Shown: positions 1-6,699, counted from the first letter of the stretch. The stretch is 7,377 nt of DNA from Gammaproteobacteria bacterium (GCA_030639105.1 DAOWDI010000040.1:1-7377), one strand, 5' to 3'. The notes: generated by a model from the sequence alone, not told the origin. Made by a program: numbers and translations.

Positions 1-155
1 ATCAGGTCGAAATGCCCAGCCAGTGCCCGGCCAAGGCCATCGCGTCCATCGGCGACGGCCTCGACCTCAAAACCGTGATACACGAACACGTCAATGAGAC
101 CCAACCGGATGGCTTCCTCGTCTTCCACGATCAATAGACGCCGTTTGCGGTTCAT
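1..155 (-). CDS. Response regulator, receiver-domain N-terminus (partial, cut by window edge)
   Basis: The minus strand from 155 reads MNRKRRLLIVEDEEAIRLGL and continues through GFEVEAVADGRDGLGRAL to GHFDL at the edge. This is the start of a CheY-like receiver domain: a hydrophobic beta strand (LLIV), the acidic Mg-binding pair E11-D12, helix 1, the GFEVEAVADG strand and turn, and the beta3 lead-in just before the phospho-accepting Asp, which lies outside the window. Only about 51 residues are visible, so the output domain cannot be seen. Receivers of this type next to PspA-like genes are usually OmpR/PhoB-class DNA-binding regulators with a kinase gene alongside; that part is inference. The gene diverges from the pspA-like operon, and the shared spacer contains a direct repeat of the kind such regulators bind. 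The ATG at 155-153 has only a weak AAAGAG upstream of it, almost touching the start codon. Confidence 0.88.
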   Translation of the reverse strand, partial: MNRKRRLLIVEDEEAIRLGLIDVFVYHGFEVEAVADGRDGLGRALAGHFDL

Positions 156-213
156 CTCTTTGCCGTACCTTGGATCCCAGAAAGCAGGCTATCAGCAACC
201 TGCGGGGAGCACA

Positions 214-250
214 TGTAAAAGTTTTGTAAACGGATGCGCAATAGTTTTAC
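214..250. promoter_or_regulatory. CpxR-box-like direct repeat with extra inverted half-site in the divergent spacer
   Basis: GTAAA occurs at 215-219 and again at 226-230, separated by six bases; read as TGTAAA the two copies are spaced exactly 11 bases (214 and 225). A third half-site in the opposite orientation, TTTAC, is at 246-250. The established CpxR recognition pattern is two GTAAA half-sites about 5-6 bases apart, and one helical turn between direct half-sites is normal for OmpR-class regulators. The site lies between the divergent response-regulator gene and the pspA-like gene, where it could control either or both. I infer that the neighbouring regulator binds here; I could not assign convincing -35/-10 hexamers for either direction. 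Confidence 0.5.
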
Positions 251-329
251 GAAACCGTGCCTAGCGCCCAAGCCGTCGCCGGACCATGCTTTCCCCACTC
301 ACAAACACAATACCAATGGAGCAACCAGC

Positions 330-863
330 ATGGCACTCATCACCCGATTTACCCGGCTGTTTACCGCCGATCTGCACGCGGTCCTCGACCGCATAGAAGA
401 GCCCGACACCCTACTGAAACAGGCGGTGCGCGAAATGGAAGACGAACTCGCCCGCATGCAATCGCAGGCGAAATCGCTGCACGGCGACATCGAACGCCTG
501 AACATGCAGGAGAACGATGCGCAAAAACGTCTCGCCGACATCGAAGAGGAACTCGACGTGTGCTTCGAGTCCGGCGAGGAATCGCTGGCGCGAAGCCTGG
601 TCAAACGCAAGATCGAGACCGCACGTCATGGTAAAGCGGTAGCCGCCAGGCGCGATGCAACCGCCAATAGCCTCGCCAGTTTGGACGCGGGCATCGCCGA
701 GAATCAGCGGCATCTGGCGGGCATGCATCAGCAGCTCGAACTGCTCATCGAAGAGACGCCCGTAACGGGTCCCGTCGAGTATGCCGTCGGGGACTTCAGC
801 ATTGACAACGACGAGGTCGAAATCGCCTTCCTGCGCGAGAAACAACGGAGGGCGCGATCATGA
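330..863 (+). CDS. PspA/IM30-family coiled-coil protein, short form (177 aa)
   Basis: PspA/IM30 (Vipp1) proteins are ESCRT-III-like, polymerise on the inner membrane and protect it under envelope stress. The start MALITRFTRLFTADLHAVLDRI is the family's N-terminal amphipathic membrane-binding helix, followed by the family signature EPDTLLKQAVREMEDELARM at about residues 24-43. A long charged heptad-like coiled coil then runs to about residue 148, and the tail contains DNDEVEIAFLREKQRR. At 177 residues it is shorter than E. coli PspA (222), so the last helices of the canonical fold seem to be missing or replaced. An in-frame ATG exists at 234, but the ATG at 330 is preceded by GGAG at 318-321 with eight bases between, and the family homology begins exactly there; the upstream 32 codons look noncoding. 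It is the first gene of a three-gene operon and its stop overlaps the next start by four bases. I do not use the symbol pspA because the operon lacks pspF, pspB and pspC. Confidence 0.9.
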   Translation: MALITRFTRLFTADLHAVLDRIEEPDTLLKQAVREMEDELARMQSQAKSLHGDIERLNMQENDAQKRLADIEEELDVCFESGEESLARSLVKRKIETARHGKAVAARRDATANSLASLDAGIAENQRHLAGMHQQLELLIEETPVTGPVEYAVGDFSIDNDEVEIAFLREKQRRARS

Positions 864-1423
864 GACATCCGACCTTCATCACCGGTGTCGTCATCGCCTT
901 CATCTTCGCACTCGCCGGCACGGCTGCTTTCACCAGCTTGAAGCTCCTGCTGCTCCCGAGCGTCTTATTGAAGTGGCTGATCGCGTGCCTGGCGGCCCTC
1001 TACGTGGTTTATCTGATCGCGGCGAGCGGTGAGAGGACCGGCCGTCTCGCTACGCCAACGCTGTGGCTCGCGGGAACTGCCGCGCTCTGGCTGCTGGCAC
1101 CGGGACTCACCCTGTACTTTATTGGGCATCTAGGCATGGTCTGGCTGATCCGCTCGCTGTATTTTCATACGGGCGTGCTGCCGGCGCTGCTCGATCTCGG
1201 CTTGTGCGCGCTCAGCCTCCTTGCGACGGTTGCGACCATCCACCACAGCCACAGCATCTTCCTGACGATCTGGAGTTTTTTTCTGACCCAAGCACTGTTC
1301 GTCGCGATCCCGTCGTTGATCAAAAAGCGTCGGGGCGAACCCGCGGATAACCCTGAATTCCATTTTAATCGTGCATTGCACACGGCCGAAGCCGCCGTGC
1401 GCCGCATGCATAGGTCCAACTAA
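860..1423 (+). CDS. Polytopic inner-membrane protein of the PspA-like operon (187 aa)
   Basis: The protein has about five or six hydrophobic segments: roughly residues 7-27, 33-55, 67-84, 82-98, 106-127 and 132-153. A basic cytoplasmic-looking loop KKRRGE follows at 155-160, then a soluble C-terminal tail with FHFNRALHTAEAAVRRM. I do not recognise a named domain or catalytic motif. Its ATG at 860 overlaps the pspA-like stop in an ATGA arrangement, with GGAGGG at 847-852 seven bases upstream, so translation is almost certainly coupled. Lying between a membrane-surface PspA-like protein and an exported VWA protein, it is a plausible membrane link between the two compartments; this is inferred from gene order only. 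It shows no resemblance to PspB or PspC, which are much smaller single-pass proteins. Confidence 0.85.
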   Translation: MRHPTFITGVVIAFIFALAGTAAFTSLKLLLLPSVLLKWLIACLAALYVVYLIAASGERTGRLATPTLWLAGTAALWLLAPGLTLYFIGHLGMVWLIRSLYFHTGVLPALLDLGLCALSLLATVATIHHSHSIFLTIWSFFLTQALFVAIPSLIKKRRGEPADNPEFHFNRALHTAEAAVRRMHRSN

Positions 1424-1449
1424 AACCATCAACCAATGAGGAACCATCG

Positions 1450-2673
1450 ATGAAAACACAACTTGCCGGAATCGCACTGTTCGCCGCCACCCTGTCTACC
1501 GTGGCCTTCTATCCCGCGCTGCAATCCACCGCCGGCGTTAACATCATCACCCCGCCGGCCGATCCGGTGGCGCACATCGTGTCACCCGTCGATCCGATCA
1601 CGAATGTACGGCCACGGATAGAGGTCGTCTTCGCACTCGATACCACGAGCAGCATGAGCGGATTCATTCAGGCGGCCAAGGAGAAGATCTGGTCCATCGC
1701 CACCACCATGGCCTCCGCCCAGCCCGCGCCCGAGATCAAGATAGGTCTCGTCGCTTTTCGCGATCGAGGCGATGCGTATGTCACCCAGGTGACGGACCTG
1801 TCCGAAGATCTTGATTCAGTCTATGCCAAACTCATGGATTTCAAAGCCATCGGCGGCGGCGACGGCCCGGAATCCGTGAACCAGGCCTTGTATGACGCCG
1901 TCCACCATATGTCCTGGAGCCAGGGTGCGGGCGCCTACAAGGTCGTCTTTCTCGTCGGCGACGCCCCGCCGCACATGGACTATGCGAACGAGATCCAATA
2001 CCCCGAGACCTTACAGGCCGCGAAGTCAAAGGGGATCCGCATCAATACGATCCAGAGTGGCCGCGACGCCAATACCGCCCGCGAGTGGCAGCATATCGCG
2101 GCATTGAGTCAGGGTGACTTCTTCAACGTCAATGAGGACGGCAGCGCGGTGGCGGTCACAACCCCTTTTGACAAAAATATTGCGGATCTTTCGGCCAAAC
2201 TCGACGATACCCGCCTGTATTTCGGCAGCGCCGAAGAAAAAGCGCGGCAGCAATTGAAGAAGGATGCCACCGAGAAGCTGCACGCCGCCGCCTCCGAAGC
2301 GACCCGCGCACGCCGTGCCGCATTCAATGCCTCACGCAGCGGTGAACGCAACTTCCTCGGCAAGAAGGAGTTGGTAGATGCTGTCGCCGCGGGACGGGTC
2401 GATCTGGATACCATGGCCGAGGACGAATTGCCCGCATCGCTGCAGGCCGTTGCACCCGCGAAGCGCAAGTCCGTGGTCAACAAGCAAGTGGAGAAGCGCA
2501 GTGAACTGAAACAGCTGATCGGGGAGTTGGTCGGGAAACGCGATGCCTATATTGCAGAGAAGGTCGAGGCCGAAGGCGGCGCCAAGGACTCTCTCGACAA
2601 TAAACTCTATGAAACCGTACGCGCCCAGGGGGCGGCCAAGGGCATGGTGTACGAGGCCGCTCCGAAGTACTGA
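1450..2673 (+). CDS. Exported VWA-domain protein of the PspA-like operon (407 aa)
   Basis: The N-terminus MKTQLAGIALFAATLSTVAF is a signal peptide or signal anchor, putting the rest in the periplasm. A von Willebrand factor A domain spans about residues 57-255. Its MIDAS-type site is visible as DTTSS (D64, T66, S68, a DxTxS form of DxSxS), GGGDGPE at 135-141 and VGDAPPH at 169-175, which together usually hold one divalent metal used to grip an acidic partner. The remaining 150 residues are highly charged and probably helical (EEKARQQLKKDATEKLHAA, then VEKRSELKQLIGELVGKRD), suggesting a coiled-coil scaffold or stalk. The ATG has GAGGAA at 1438-1443, six bases upstream, and the gene starts 26 bases after the membrane-protein stop, so it belongs to the same transcript; a terminator follows it. 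A role in sensing or assembling an envelope complex is inference from domain and context; the ligand is unknown. Confidence 0.9.
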   Translation: MKTQLAGIALFAATLSTVAFYPALQSTAGVNIITPPADPVAHIVSPVDPITNVRPRIEVVFALDTTSSMSGFIQAAKEKIWSIATTMASAQPAPEIKIGLVAFRDRGDAYVTQVTDLSEDLDSVYAKLMDFKAIGGGDGPESVNQALYDAVHHMSWSQGAGAYKVVFLVGDAPPHMDYANEIQYPETLQAAKSKGIRINTIQSGRDANTAREWQHIAALSQGDFFNVNEDGSAVAVTTPFDKNIADLSAKLDDTRLYFGSAEEKARQQLKKDATEKLHAAASEATRARRAAFNASRSGERNFLGKKELVDAVAAGRVDLDTMAEDELPASLQAVAPAKRKSVVNKQVEKRSELKQLIGELVGKRDAYIAEKVEAEGGAKDSLDNKLYETVRAQGAAKGMVYEAAPKY

Positions 2674-2701
2674 ACAACGCTTTGTCAGGACAATACAGGA
2701 T

Positions 2702-2730
2702 AGGGGCCGCGCGAGCGGTCCCTTGTGTTT
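2702..2730 (+). terminator. Rho-independent terminator of the PspA-like/TM/VWA operon
   Basis: GGGGCCGC (2703-2710) pairs with GCGGTCCC (2715-2722) around a GCGA tetraloop, with one G-U pair and an extra A-T pair at the base (2702 with 2723). The stem is followed by TTGTGTTT, a T-rich but interrupted tail. It begins 28 bases after the VWA stop codon, which fits the end of the operon. Confidence 0.72.
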
Positions 2731-2881
2731 ATCCGCCCCGGCACTCCGCAATTCGGTGTCCAGATCCGGGATCTTCGAGGTGAAATCCCCTTAATTTCCA
2801 GGTGTCGGCTGCCGTTATCCTCAGGTGACACCACATGCCGGCCGGCGGCTCATTTTGGTTTCATACTTGGAGTTGAATGTG

Positions 2882-3892
2882 ATGAGGATGGGTTTCGATG
2901 CGCAAAAGACTCGAAGACGGATCGCAATCTTGTGGCTGTGCTGGCTGTTCGGCGGCTGCAGTGAAGGCCCAGCCCCCACGGTAAGCTGGGAGCACTCCAC
3001 TTTCGGCTTGTACGGCGCCGCAATCTCCTATGATGGACATTTCGCTGTCGTCTCGAGTACCGGCGGCAACGCCAGCTACTGGGACCTTAAGGCAAACCAG
3101 ATGCTTTATGCCTGGCGTCATCAGGATGGCGACGACAACGAAATCTCGCACATCGCCTTTGCGCCGAATAATTCACACGTTATCACCGCGAGCGTACGCG
3201 ACTTTGTGGTGTGGAATGCGCGTACCGGCGAAGCACTGGGGTATTGGGGGGTCGACGCCGACATCAATGACATCGCAATCTCAAATGCCGGCCGCTTCGT
3301 CCTCCTCGGGCTCAAAGACGGTCGTGCGATCCACATCAACCAACGTACGCGGCGCCGTCTCGAGGTCGTTGCGCATCAAAATGAGCGCGTTGCCACCGTG
3401 GACATGACGGCTGACGGCACACTTGCCGTGACCGGCGGCAACGACGGTCGCGTGGTCGTGTGGAACTCGAATACGGGCAGCGAAATACACGAATTCGAAC
3501 ATCTCAGTCGGCTCATCGTAACCAAGTTTGACCCCACGCAGCAACGTTTACTGACGGCCGACGAACAAGGACACGCCTATATCTGGGATCTGGATTCGGG
3601 CGACAAACTCACGACACTACACCTCGACCAGCACCAACGCGTAATCACTGCCGTGAGATTCTCCGACGATGGAAGCCGATTATTGCTGGGATTCCCCGGG
3701 CGGGATCTGCGCTTGTGGGACACGAGCACGGGTCAAAGGATCGGTTCCTGGAGTACGTCAAACCGAGCGAAAGGATGGGTAGTGCAGGGTTCGACCGTTT
3801 ATGCAGTGGCATTCAACGAGCAGGAAAACGCCGTCCTCGCCGAGTCTTCCAATGGCCGCGGAGGAATGTGGCCCATCACAGCGGGGAACTAG
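2882..3892 (+). CDS. WD40-repeat lipoprotein, seven-bladed propeller (336 aa)
   Basis: The N-terminus has a basic start (KTRRRIA), a hydrophobic core (ILWLCWLF) and GGC with the candidate lipidated cysteine at residue 26; Ser at +2 would suit outer-membrane sorting. The lipobox FGGC is weak at -3. The rest forms about seven WD40 blades, with diagnostic endings YWDL, VVWNARTG, IHINQRTR, VVWNSNTG, YIWDLDSG, RLWDTSTG and MWPI. Seven blades make a complete beta-propeller, normally a protein-binding platform with no catalysis. GGAG at 2869-2872 is nine bases from the chosen ATG; alternatives are a GTG at 2879, an ATG at 2888 and a GTG at 2825 in the same frame. The gene lies 208 bases after the VWA gene and beyond its terminator, so it is probably a separate unit. 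I do not know its partner. Proteins of the BamB type are also propeller lipoproteins, but the repeats here are WD40 rather than PQQ-like. Confidence 0.87.
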   Translation: MRMGFDAQKTRRRIAILWLCWLFGGCSEGPAPTVSWEHSTFGLYGAAISYDGHFAVVSSTGGNASYWDLKANQMLYAWRHQDGDDNEISHIAFAPNNSHVITASVRDFVVWNARTGEALGYWGVDADINDIAISNAGRFVLLGLKDGRAIHINQRTRRRLEVVAHQNERVATVDMTADGTLAVTGGNDGRVVVWNSNTGSEIHEFEHLSRLIVTKFDPTQQRLLTADEQGHAYIWDLDSGDKLTTLHLDQHQRVITAVRFSDDGSRLLLGFPGRDLRLWDTSTGQRIGSWSTSNRAKGWVVQGSTVYAVAFNEQENAVLAESSNGRGGMWPITAGN

Positions 3893-4030
3893 GAGCCTGT
3901 CGGACTTGGGACTTTTGACTTGCGGAAAAGACCCACATCCAGCGGGCTATCATCAGCGCTCACGCCCTGCTTATGACGCTTCATCGCGCTCGCCGTCAAC
4001 ATAGCGCGTTACTGATAGCCCGCGCACAGC
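3893..4030. repeat. Imperfect inverted-repeat element, possible MITE or insertion-sequence remnant
   Basis: This is the first part of a 361-base stretch without a gene. GCGGGCTATCA (3942-3952) is repeated in perfect inversion as TGATAGCCCGC (4013-4023), and the arms extend inward, after a two-base mismatch, through five more pairs (3955-3959 with 4006-4010, one of them G-U). A second nested pair is CGCGCT (3985-3990) with AGCGCG (4003-4008). The segment begins directly after the WD40 TAG stop with GGAGCCTGTCGGACTT, which looks like the terminal repeat of some insertion-sequence families, but I found no matching opposite end in the window. No open reading frame of note is inside. The call as a mobile-element relic is inference; it could simply be a structured 3' region of the WD40 transcript, although there is no T-tract to make it a classical terminator. 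Confidence 0.4.
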
Positions 4031-4039
4031 AGGGCTTGC

Positions 4040-4068
4040 TGCCCCTTTGTCTCGCATTCGGGTATAAT
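4040..4068 (+). promoter_or_regulatory. Putative sigma-70 promoter for rhlB
   Basis: TATAAT at 4063-4068 is a perfect -10 hexamer. The -35 is poor: with a 17-base spacer it would be TGCCCC at 4040-4045, so activation or another -35 choice is possible. Transcription would begin near 4075 and give a leader of about 180 bases before the rhlB GTG. The start region lies inside a run of three TTTAC motifs spaced seven bases apart (4068, 4075, 4082), which also contains the small inverted repeat ACCG-TTTA-CGGT (4071-4082). Confidence 0.5.
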
Positions 4069-4253
4069 TTACCGTTTACGGTTTACGCTCGGTTCGGGTG
4101 AAAGAATCGCAACGCTGGCCGTACCCACACCAGTGCAAACCGGGACCCCACATGTCTCGCCGACGCTATTCACGTTAGCACAGGGACTGCGAAGGATTGA
4201 CCTTCACGGGCGGCCGCTCGCGTGCTGCATCAACCCCAGGGCCAGGAGCCAAA

Positions 4254-5891
4254 GTGTCCGATAAACCACTAACCGATATCTGTTTCGAAAATTTCGACCT
4301 CCATCCGCTCTTACTCAAAGGACTAGAAGAAGCCGCCTTCATCCGCTGTACACCGATCCAGGCGATGACCCTGCCCCTAACACTAGAGGGCAAGGATGTC
4401 GCGGGCCAGGCGCAGACCGGCACCGGCAAGACTGCTGCGTTTCTGGTCGCGATATACAACCGCCTGCTTAACAATGCGGCTCATCCCAACCGCGGCAGCC
4501 TCGACCCGCGCGCCGTTATCATTGCGCCGACGCGCGAACTCACCATACAGATCGATAAAGACGCTCGACAGATCGGACGCTACACCGAGCTAAATACGGC
4601 GTTGATCTACGGCGGCGTGGACTACGACAAACAACGCCGACAGCTCCAAGAAGGCGTAGATATCGTCATTGCCACCCCCGGACGTCTGATCGACTTCGTC
4701 AAACAGGGCGCGGTGAAATTCCGCGGTGTGGAAATGATGGTCATGGACGAGGCCGATCGCATGTTCGACCTTGGTTTTATCAAGGATATCCGCTTTCTGC
4801 TGCGCCGCATGCCCGGCCCGACCGAACGCCAGAATCTGTTGTTCTCCGCAACCTTGAGCCACCGCGTGCTCGAACTCGCCTACGAACACATGAATGAACC
4901 GGAAAAGCTCGTTGTCGAGACCGAGACCATCACTGCTGCTCAGGTTCGCCAGACGGTCTATTTCCCCGCCACCGAAGAAAAGCAGCCGCTATTGTTGGGG
5001 ATCCTCGCGCAAATGGACGCAAATCGCTCCATGGTCTTCGTCAATACAAAGATCGCCTGCGAGCGCGTCGCGCGCACACTCGAACGCGCGGGTTACCGAG
5101 TCGGGGTGTTGTCCGGTGATGTACCGCAGAAAAAGCGCGAGAAGCTCCTTGCCAGTTTCGTCTCGGGCGATCTCAGTATGCTCGTCGCAACCGACGTCGC
5201 CGCGCGCGGCCTGCACATTCCCGGTGTAAGCCATGTGTTCAACTACGACCTACCGTTCGATGCCGAAGATTACGTACACCGTATCGGCCGTACCGCGCGC
5301 CTCGGCGAACCGGGTGATGCCATCAGCTTCGCCTGCGATGAGTACGCAATGAGTCTGCCCGATATTGAGACCTTCATTGAGCAGAAGATCCCGGTAACGC
5401 GATTCGACCCCGACATGCTGATCGCGGTTCCGAACAAAAGCATCGCGCATGCCGGCGGCGGCGCCAAGGGGAGTATCGTCGAAGACGCCATCGCCGACGC
5501 CGCGGCCGAGCGCAAACGCCGGCGTGAACGCGACCGGCGCGACGGCCGAACCGTGCAGGGTCGATCCGGCGACGGCCGGAGTCGTAGCCGCCACGACGGT
5601 TCGAAACGCGACGATAAACGCGATCGCAGTGGCGCCGAACGCAAACAACGCGAGCGTCAGCAAACGGACGCTGCTGATCGACCAAAGGCTGAGCGCAAAA
5701 GCGGTAAACGCCGGCGCCCGCGTCAGGAACGCGGCAGCGAACCGGCGCGGCAGCAAGCACCCGGGCATGAGCAACAGAACAAATCGAACGATGGTAAACC
5801 GCGAACCGCCAAAACCCCACCGAAATTACGAACACGCATCAAGCGTACGATCAAATCCCTGGTAAACCGGCTCGGCAGGGGCGGCGGTTGA
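4254..5891 (+). CDS. rhlB: ATP-dependent DEAD-box RNA helicase RhlB with long basic tail (545 aa)
   Basis: RhlB unwinds RNA for the degradosome in the cytoplasm. All core motifs are present: Q motif with CTPIQ (32-36), Walker A AQTGTGKT (53-60), PTREL (92-96), TPGR (141-144), DEAD (165-168), SAT (198-200), VFVNTK (261-266), ATDVAARG (312-319) and HRIGRTAR (342-349). The stretch [20 protein letters not shown] just after motif VI is the RhlB hallmark and separates it from RhlE, SrmB or DeaD. E. coli RhlB has 421 residues; this one has an extra basic tail from about 420 to the end, rich in R, K, D and E, closing with [21 protein letters not shown] chose the GTG at 4254 because AGGAG (4244-4248) is five bases upstream and [14 protein letters not shown] matches the family start; an in-frame TTG at 4197 would add 19 unrelated residues. 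It stands alone, with its own promoter and a long leader. Confidence 0.92.
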   Translation: MSDKPLTDICFENFDLHPLLLKGLEEAAFIRCTPIQAMTLPLTLEGKDVAGQAQTGTGKTAAFLVAIYNRLLNNAAHPNRGSLDPRAVIIAPTRELTIQIDKDARQIGRYTELNTALIYGGVDYDKQRRQLQEGVDIVIATPGRLIDFVKQGAVKFRGVEMMVMDEADRMFDLGFIKDIRFLLRRMPGPTERQNLLFSATLSHRVLELAYEHMNEPEKLVVETETITAAQVRQTVYFPATEEKQPLLLGILAQMDANRSMVFVNTKIACERVARTLERAGYRVGVLSGDVPQKKREKLLASFVSGDLSMLVATDVAARGLHIPGVSHVFNYDLPFDAEDYVHRIGRTARLGEPGDAISFACDEYAMSLPDIETFIEQKIPVTRFDPDMLIAVPNKSIAHAGGGAKGSIVEDAIADAAAERKRRRERDRRDGRTVQGRSGDGRSRSRHDGSKRDDKRDRSGAERKQRERQQTDAADRPKAERKSGKRRRPRQERGSEPARQQAPGHEQQNKSNDGKPRTAKTPPKLRTRIKRTIKSLVNRLGRGGG

Positions 5892-6026
5892 TCCCGTTTC
5901 CCATTCTCACCATGTAGGCACCGGAACCGCTCCGATGTGTCGATAATACGGATCGCGTCGCAGCAATTGCTCAGGATCCTGCTAAATTTACCGGCAAGTC
6001 GGTACATTTTGCCAAAGGAGTTCATT

Positions 6027-6500
6027 ATGAACGGTTCCCGCACATTGATGCTGCTCGCTGCCGCCCTGATCCCCGCGCTCGTCCTCGCCGGCCCGCAACA
6101 GCACATCAAACTAATCGATGGCTCCGTCTTACGAGCGGAAGTAATTTCGCTCGATCAGGGGATCTACCGACTGCGTTCCGGCAGCCTCGGTGAGATACAG
6201 ATCCCGGCCGCCAAGATACAATCGATCAGCACCGCCGCGCCGGCTATTGTCTCCGCCACCCCGGCGCGCCTCGACGACGCACGGATCAAGGGTTTACGCG
6301 AGACGATGATTCGGGATCCAGGGATGATGGCAAAAATCGAGAGTCTGCAGAACGAACCCGAGGTCAAGGACATCCTGAACGACCAGGAAACAATGCGCGC
6401 GATCCAATCCGGCGACCTCGACAGCCTGATGAACGACCCCAAGATCAAGGCCTTGCTTGAGAACTCGACAGTGCGCGAAATTACGCAGGGCGGCCTCTGA
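6027..6500 (+). CDS. Small exported protein with C-terminal STI1/DP-like helical domain (157 aa)
   Basis: A clear signal peptide, MNGSRTLMLLAAALIPALVLA, with likely cleavage after A21, sends it to the periplasm. Residues 26-67 (IKLIDGSVLRAEVISLDQ, then YRLRSGSLGEIQIPAAKIQSI) look like a small beta-barrel strand pattern, of the kind used to describe how a surface is read, with no catalytic residues evident. Residues 88-157 match the pattern of the STI1/DP domain of Hop/Sti1-type co-chaperones: repeated helical units with DPGMMAKIESLQ, EPEVKDILND, MRAIQSGDL, NDPKIKALLENSTVREI. AAAGGAG at 6014-6020 is six bases before the ATG and fixes the start; an in-frame ATG at 5937 would bury the signal peptide behind 30 residues. 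It follows rhlB by 135 bases without obvious coupling and converges with the next gene. A role in binding hydrophobic or unfolded segments in the envelope is inference. Confidence 0.82.
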   Translation: MNGSRTLMLLAAALIPALVLAGPQQHIKLIDGSVLRAEVISLDQGIYRLRSGSLGEIQIPAAKIQSISTAAPAIVSATPARLDDARIKGLRETMIRDPGMMAKIESLQNEPEVKDILNDQETMRAIQSGDLDSLMNDPKIKALLENSTVREITQGGL

Positions 6501-6621
6501 ACAAAAGACTATTCGGGGGACCCACCCTAGCCTGCGCCGCGGTAACAGCGGCGCGCATCGACTGCGCTGCGAACCGTCGAGGGCCAAACCAGCCTTCTTC
6601 ATGCGGATTGTATCTTGCCGA

Positions 6622-6645
6622 GTGCACGGCTTACGCCGTAGGCAC
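6622..6645. other. Hairpin between convergent genes
   Basis: GTGC-ACGGC (6622-6630) pairs with GCCGT (6635-6639) and GCAC (6642-6645), with a TTAC loop and a two-base AG bulge. It lies in the 199-base gap between two converging genes and could slow polymerase from either side, but neither strand has a T-run after the stem, so I do not call it an intrinsic terminator. Nothing else in 6501-6699 looks like a gene. Confidence 0.35.
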
Positions 6646-6699
6646 AAGCAATTAAGCAGTGCCCTTAAGCTTTTTCAGTCAGCGGTTGCAGAAACACCT

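Noticed and set aside
234..329. Longer start for the pspA-like gene (ATG at 234)
   Set aside because: It would put 32 residues with no family resemblance before the membrane-binding helix, and would overlap the likely regulatory site; the ATG at 330 has a good ribosome site.
2332..2751. Minus-strand frames opposite the VWA gene
   Set aside because: Antisense shadows in a GC-rich gene; no family signature, and one would cross the terminator.
2762..2846. Short palindromes AGATC-CGG-GATCT (2762-2774) and GCCGGCCGGC (2837-2846) upstream of the WD40 gene
   Set aside because: Such short GC-rich palindromes are expected by chance here and neither aligns with a promoter or start site.
5250..5774. 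Long minus-strand open frames opposite the rhlB tail
   Set aside because: They mirror the GC- and Arg-rich codons of the RhlB tail, have no ribosome site or recognisable domain, and conflict with a well-supported gene.
5942..5947. GATAAT as the -10 box for the STI1-like gene
   Set aside because: No acceptable -35 hexamer at 16-18 bases upstream; the promoter of this gene remains unassigned.
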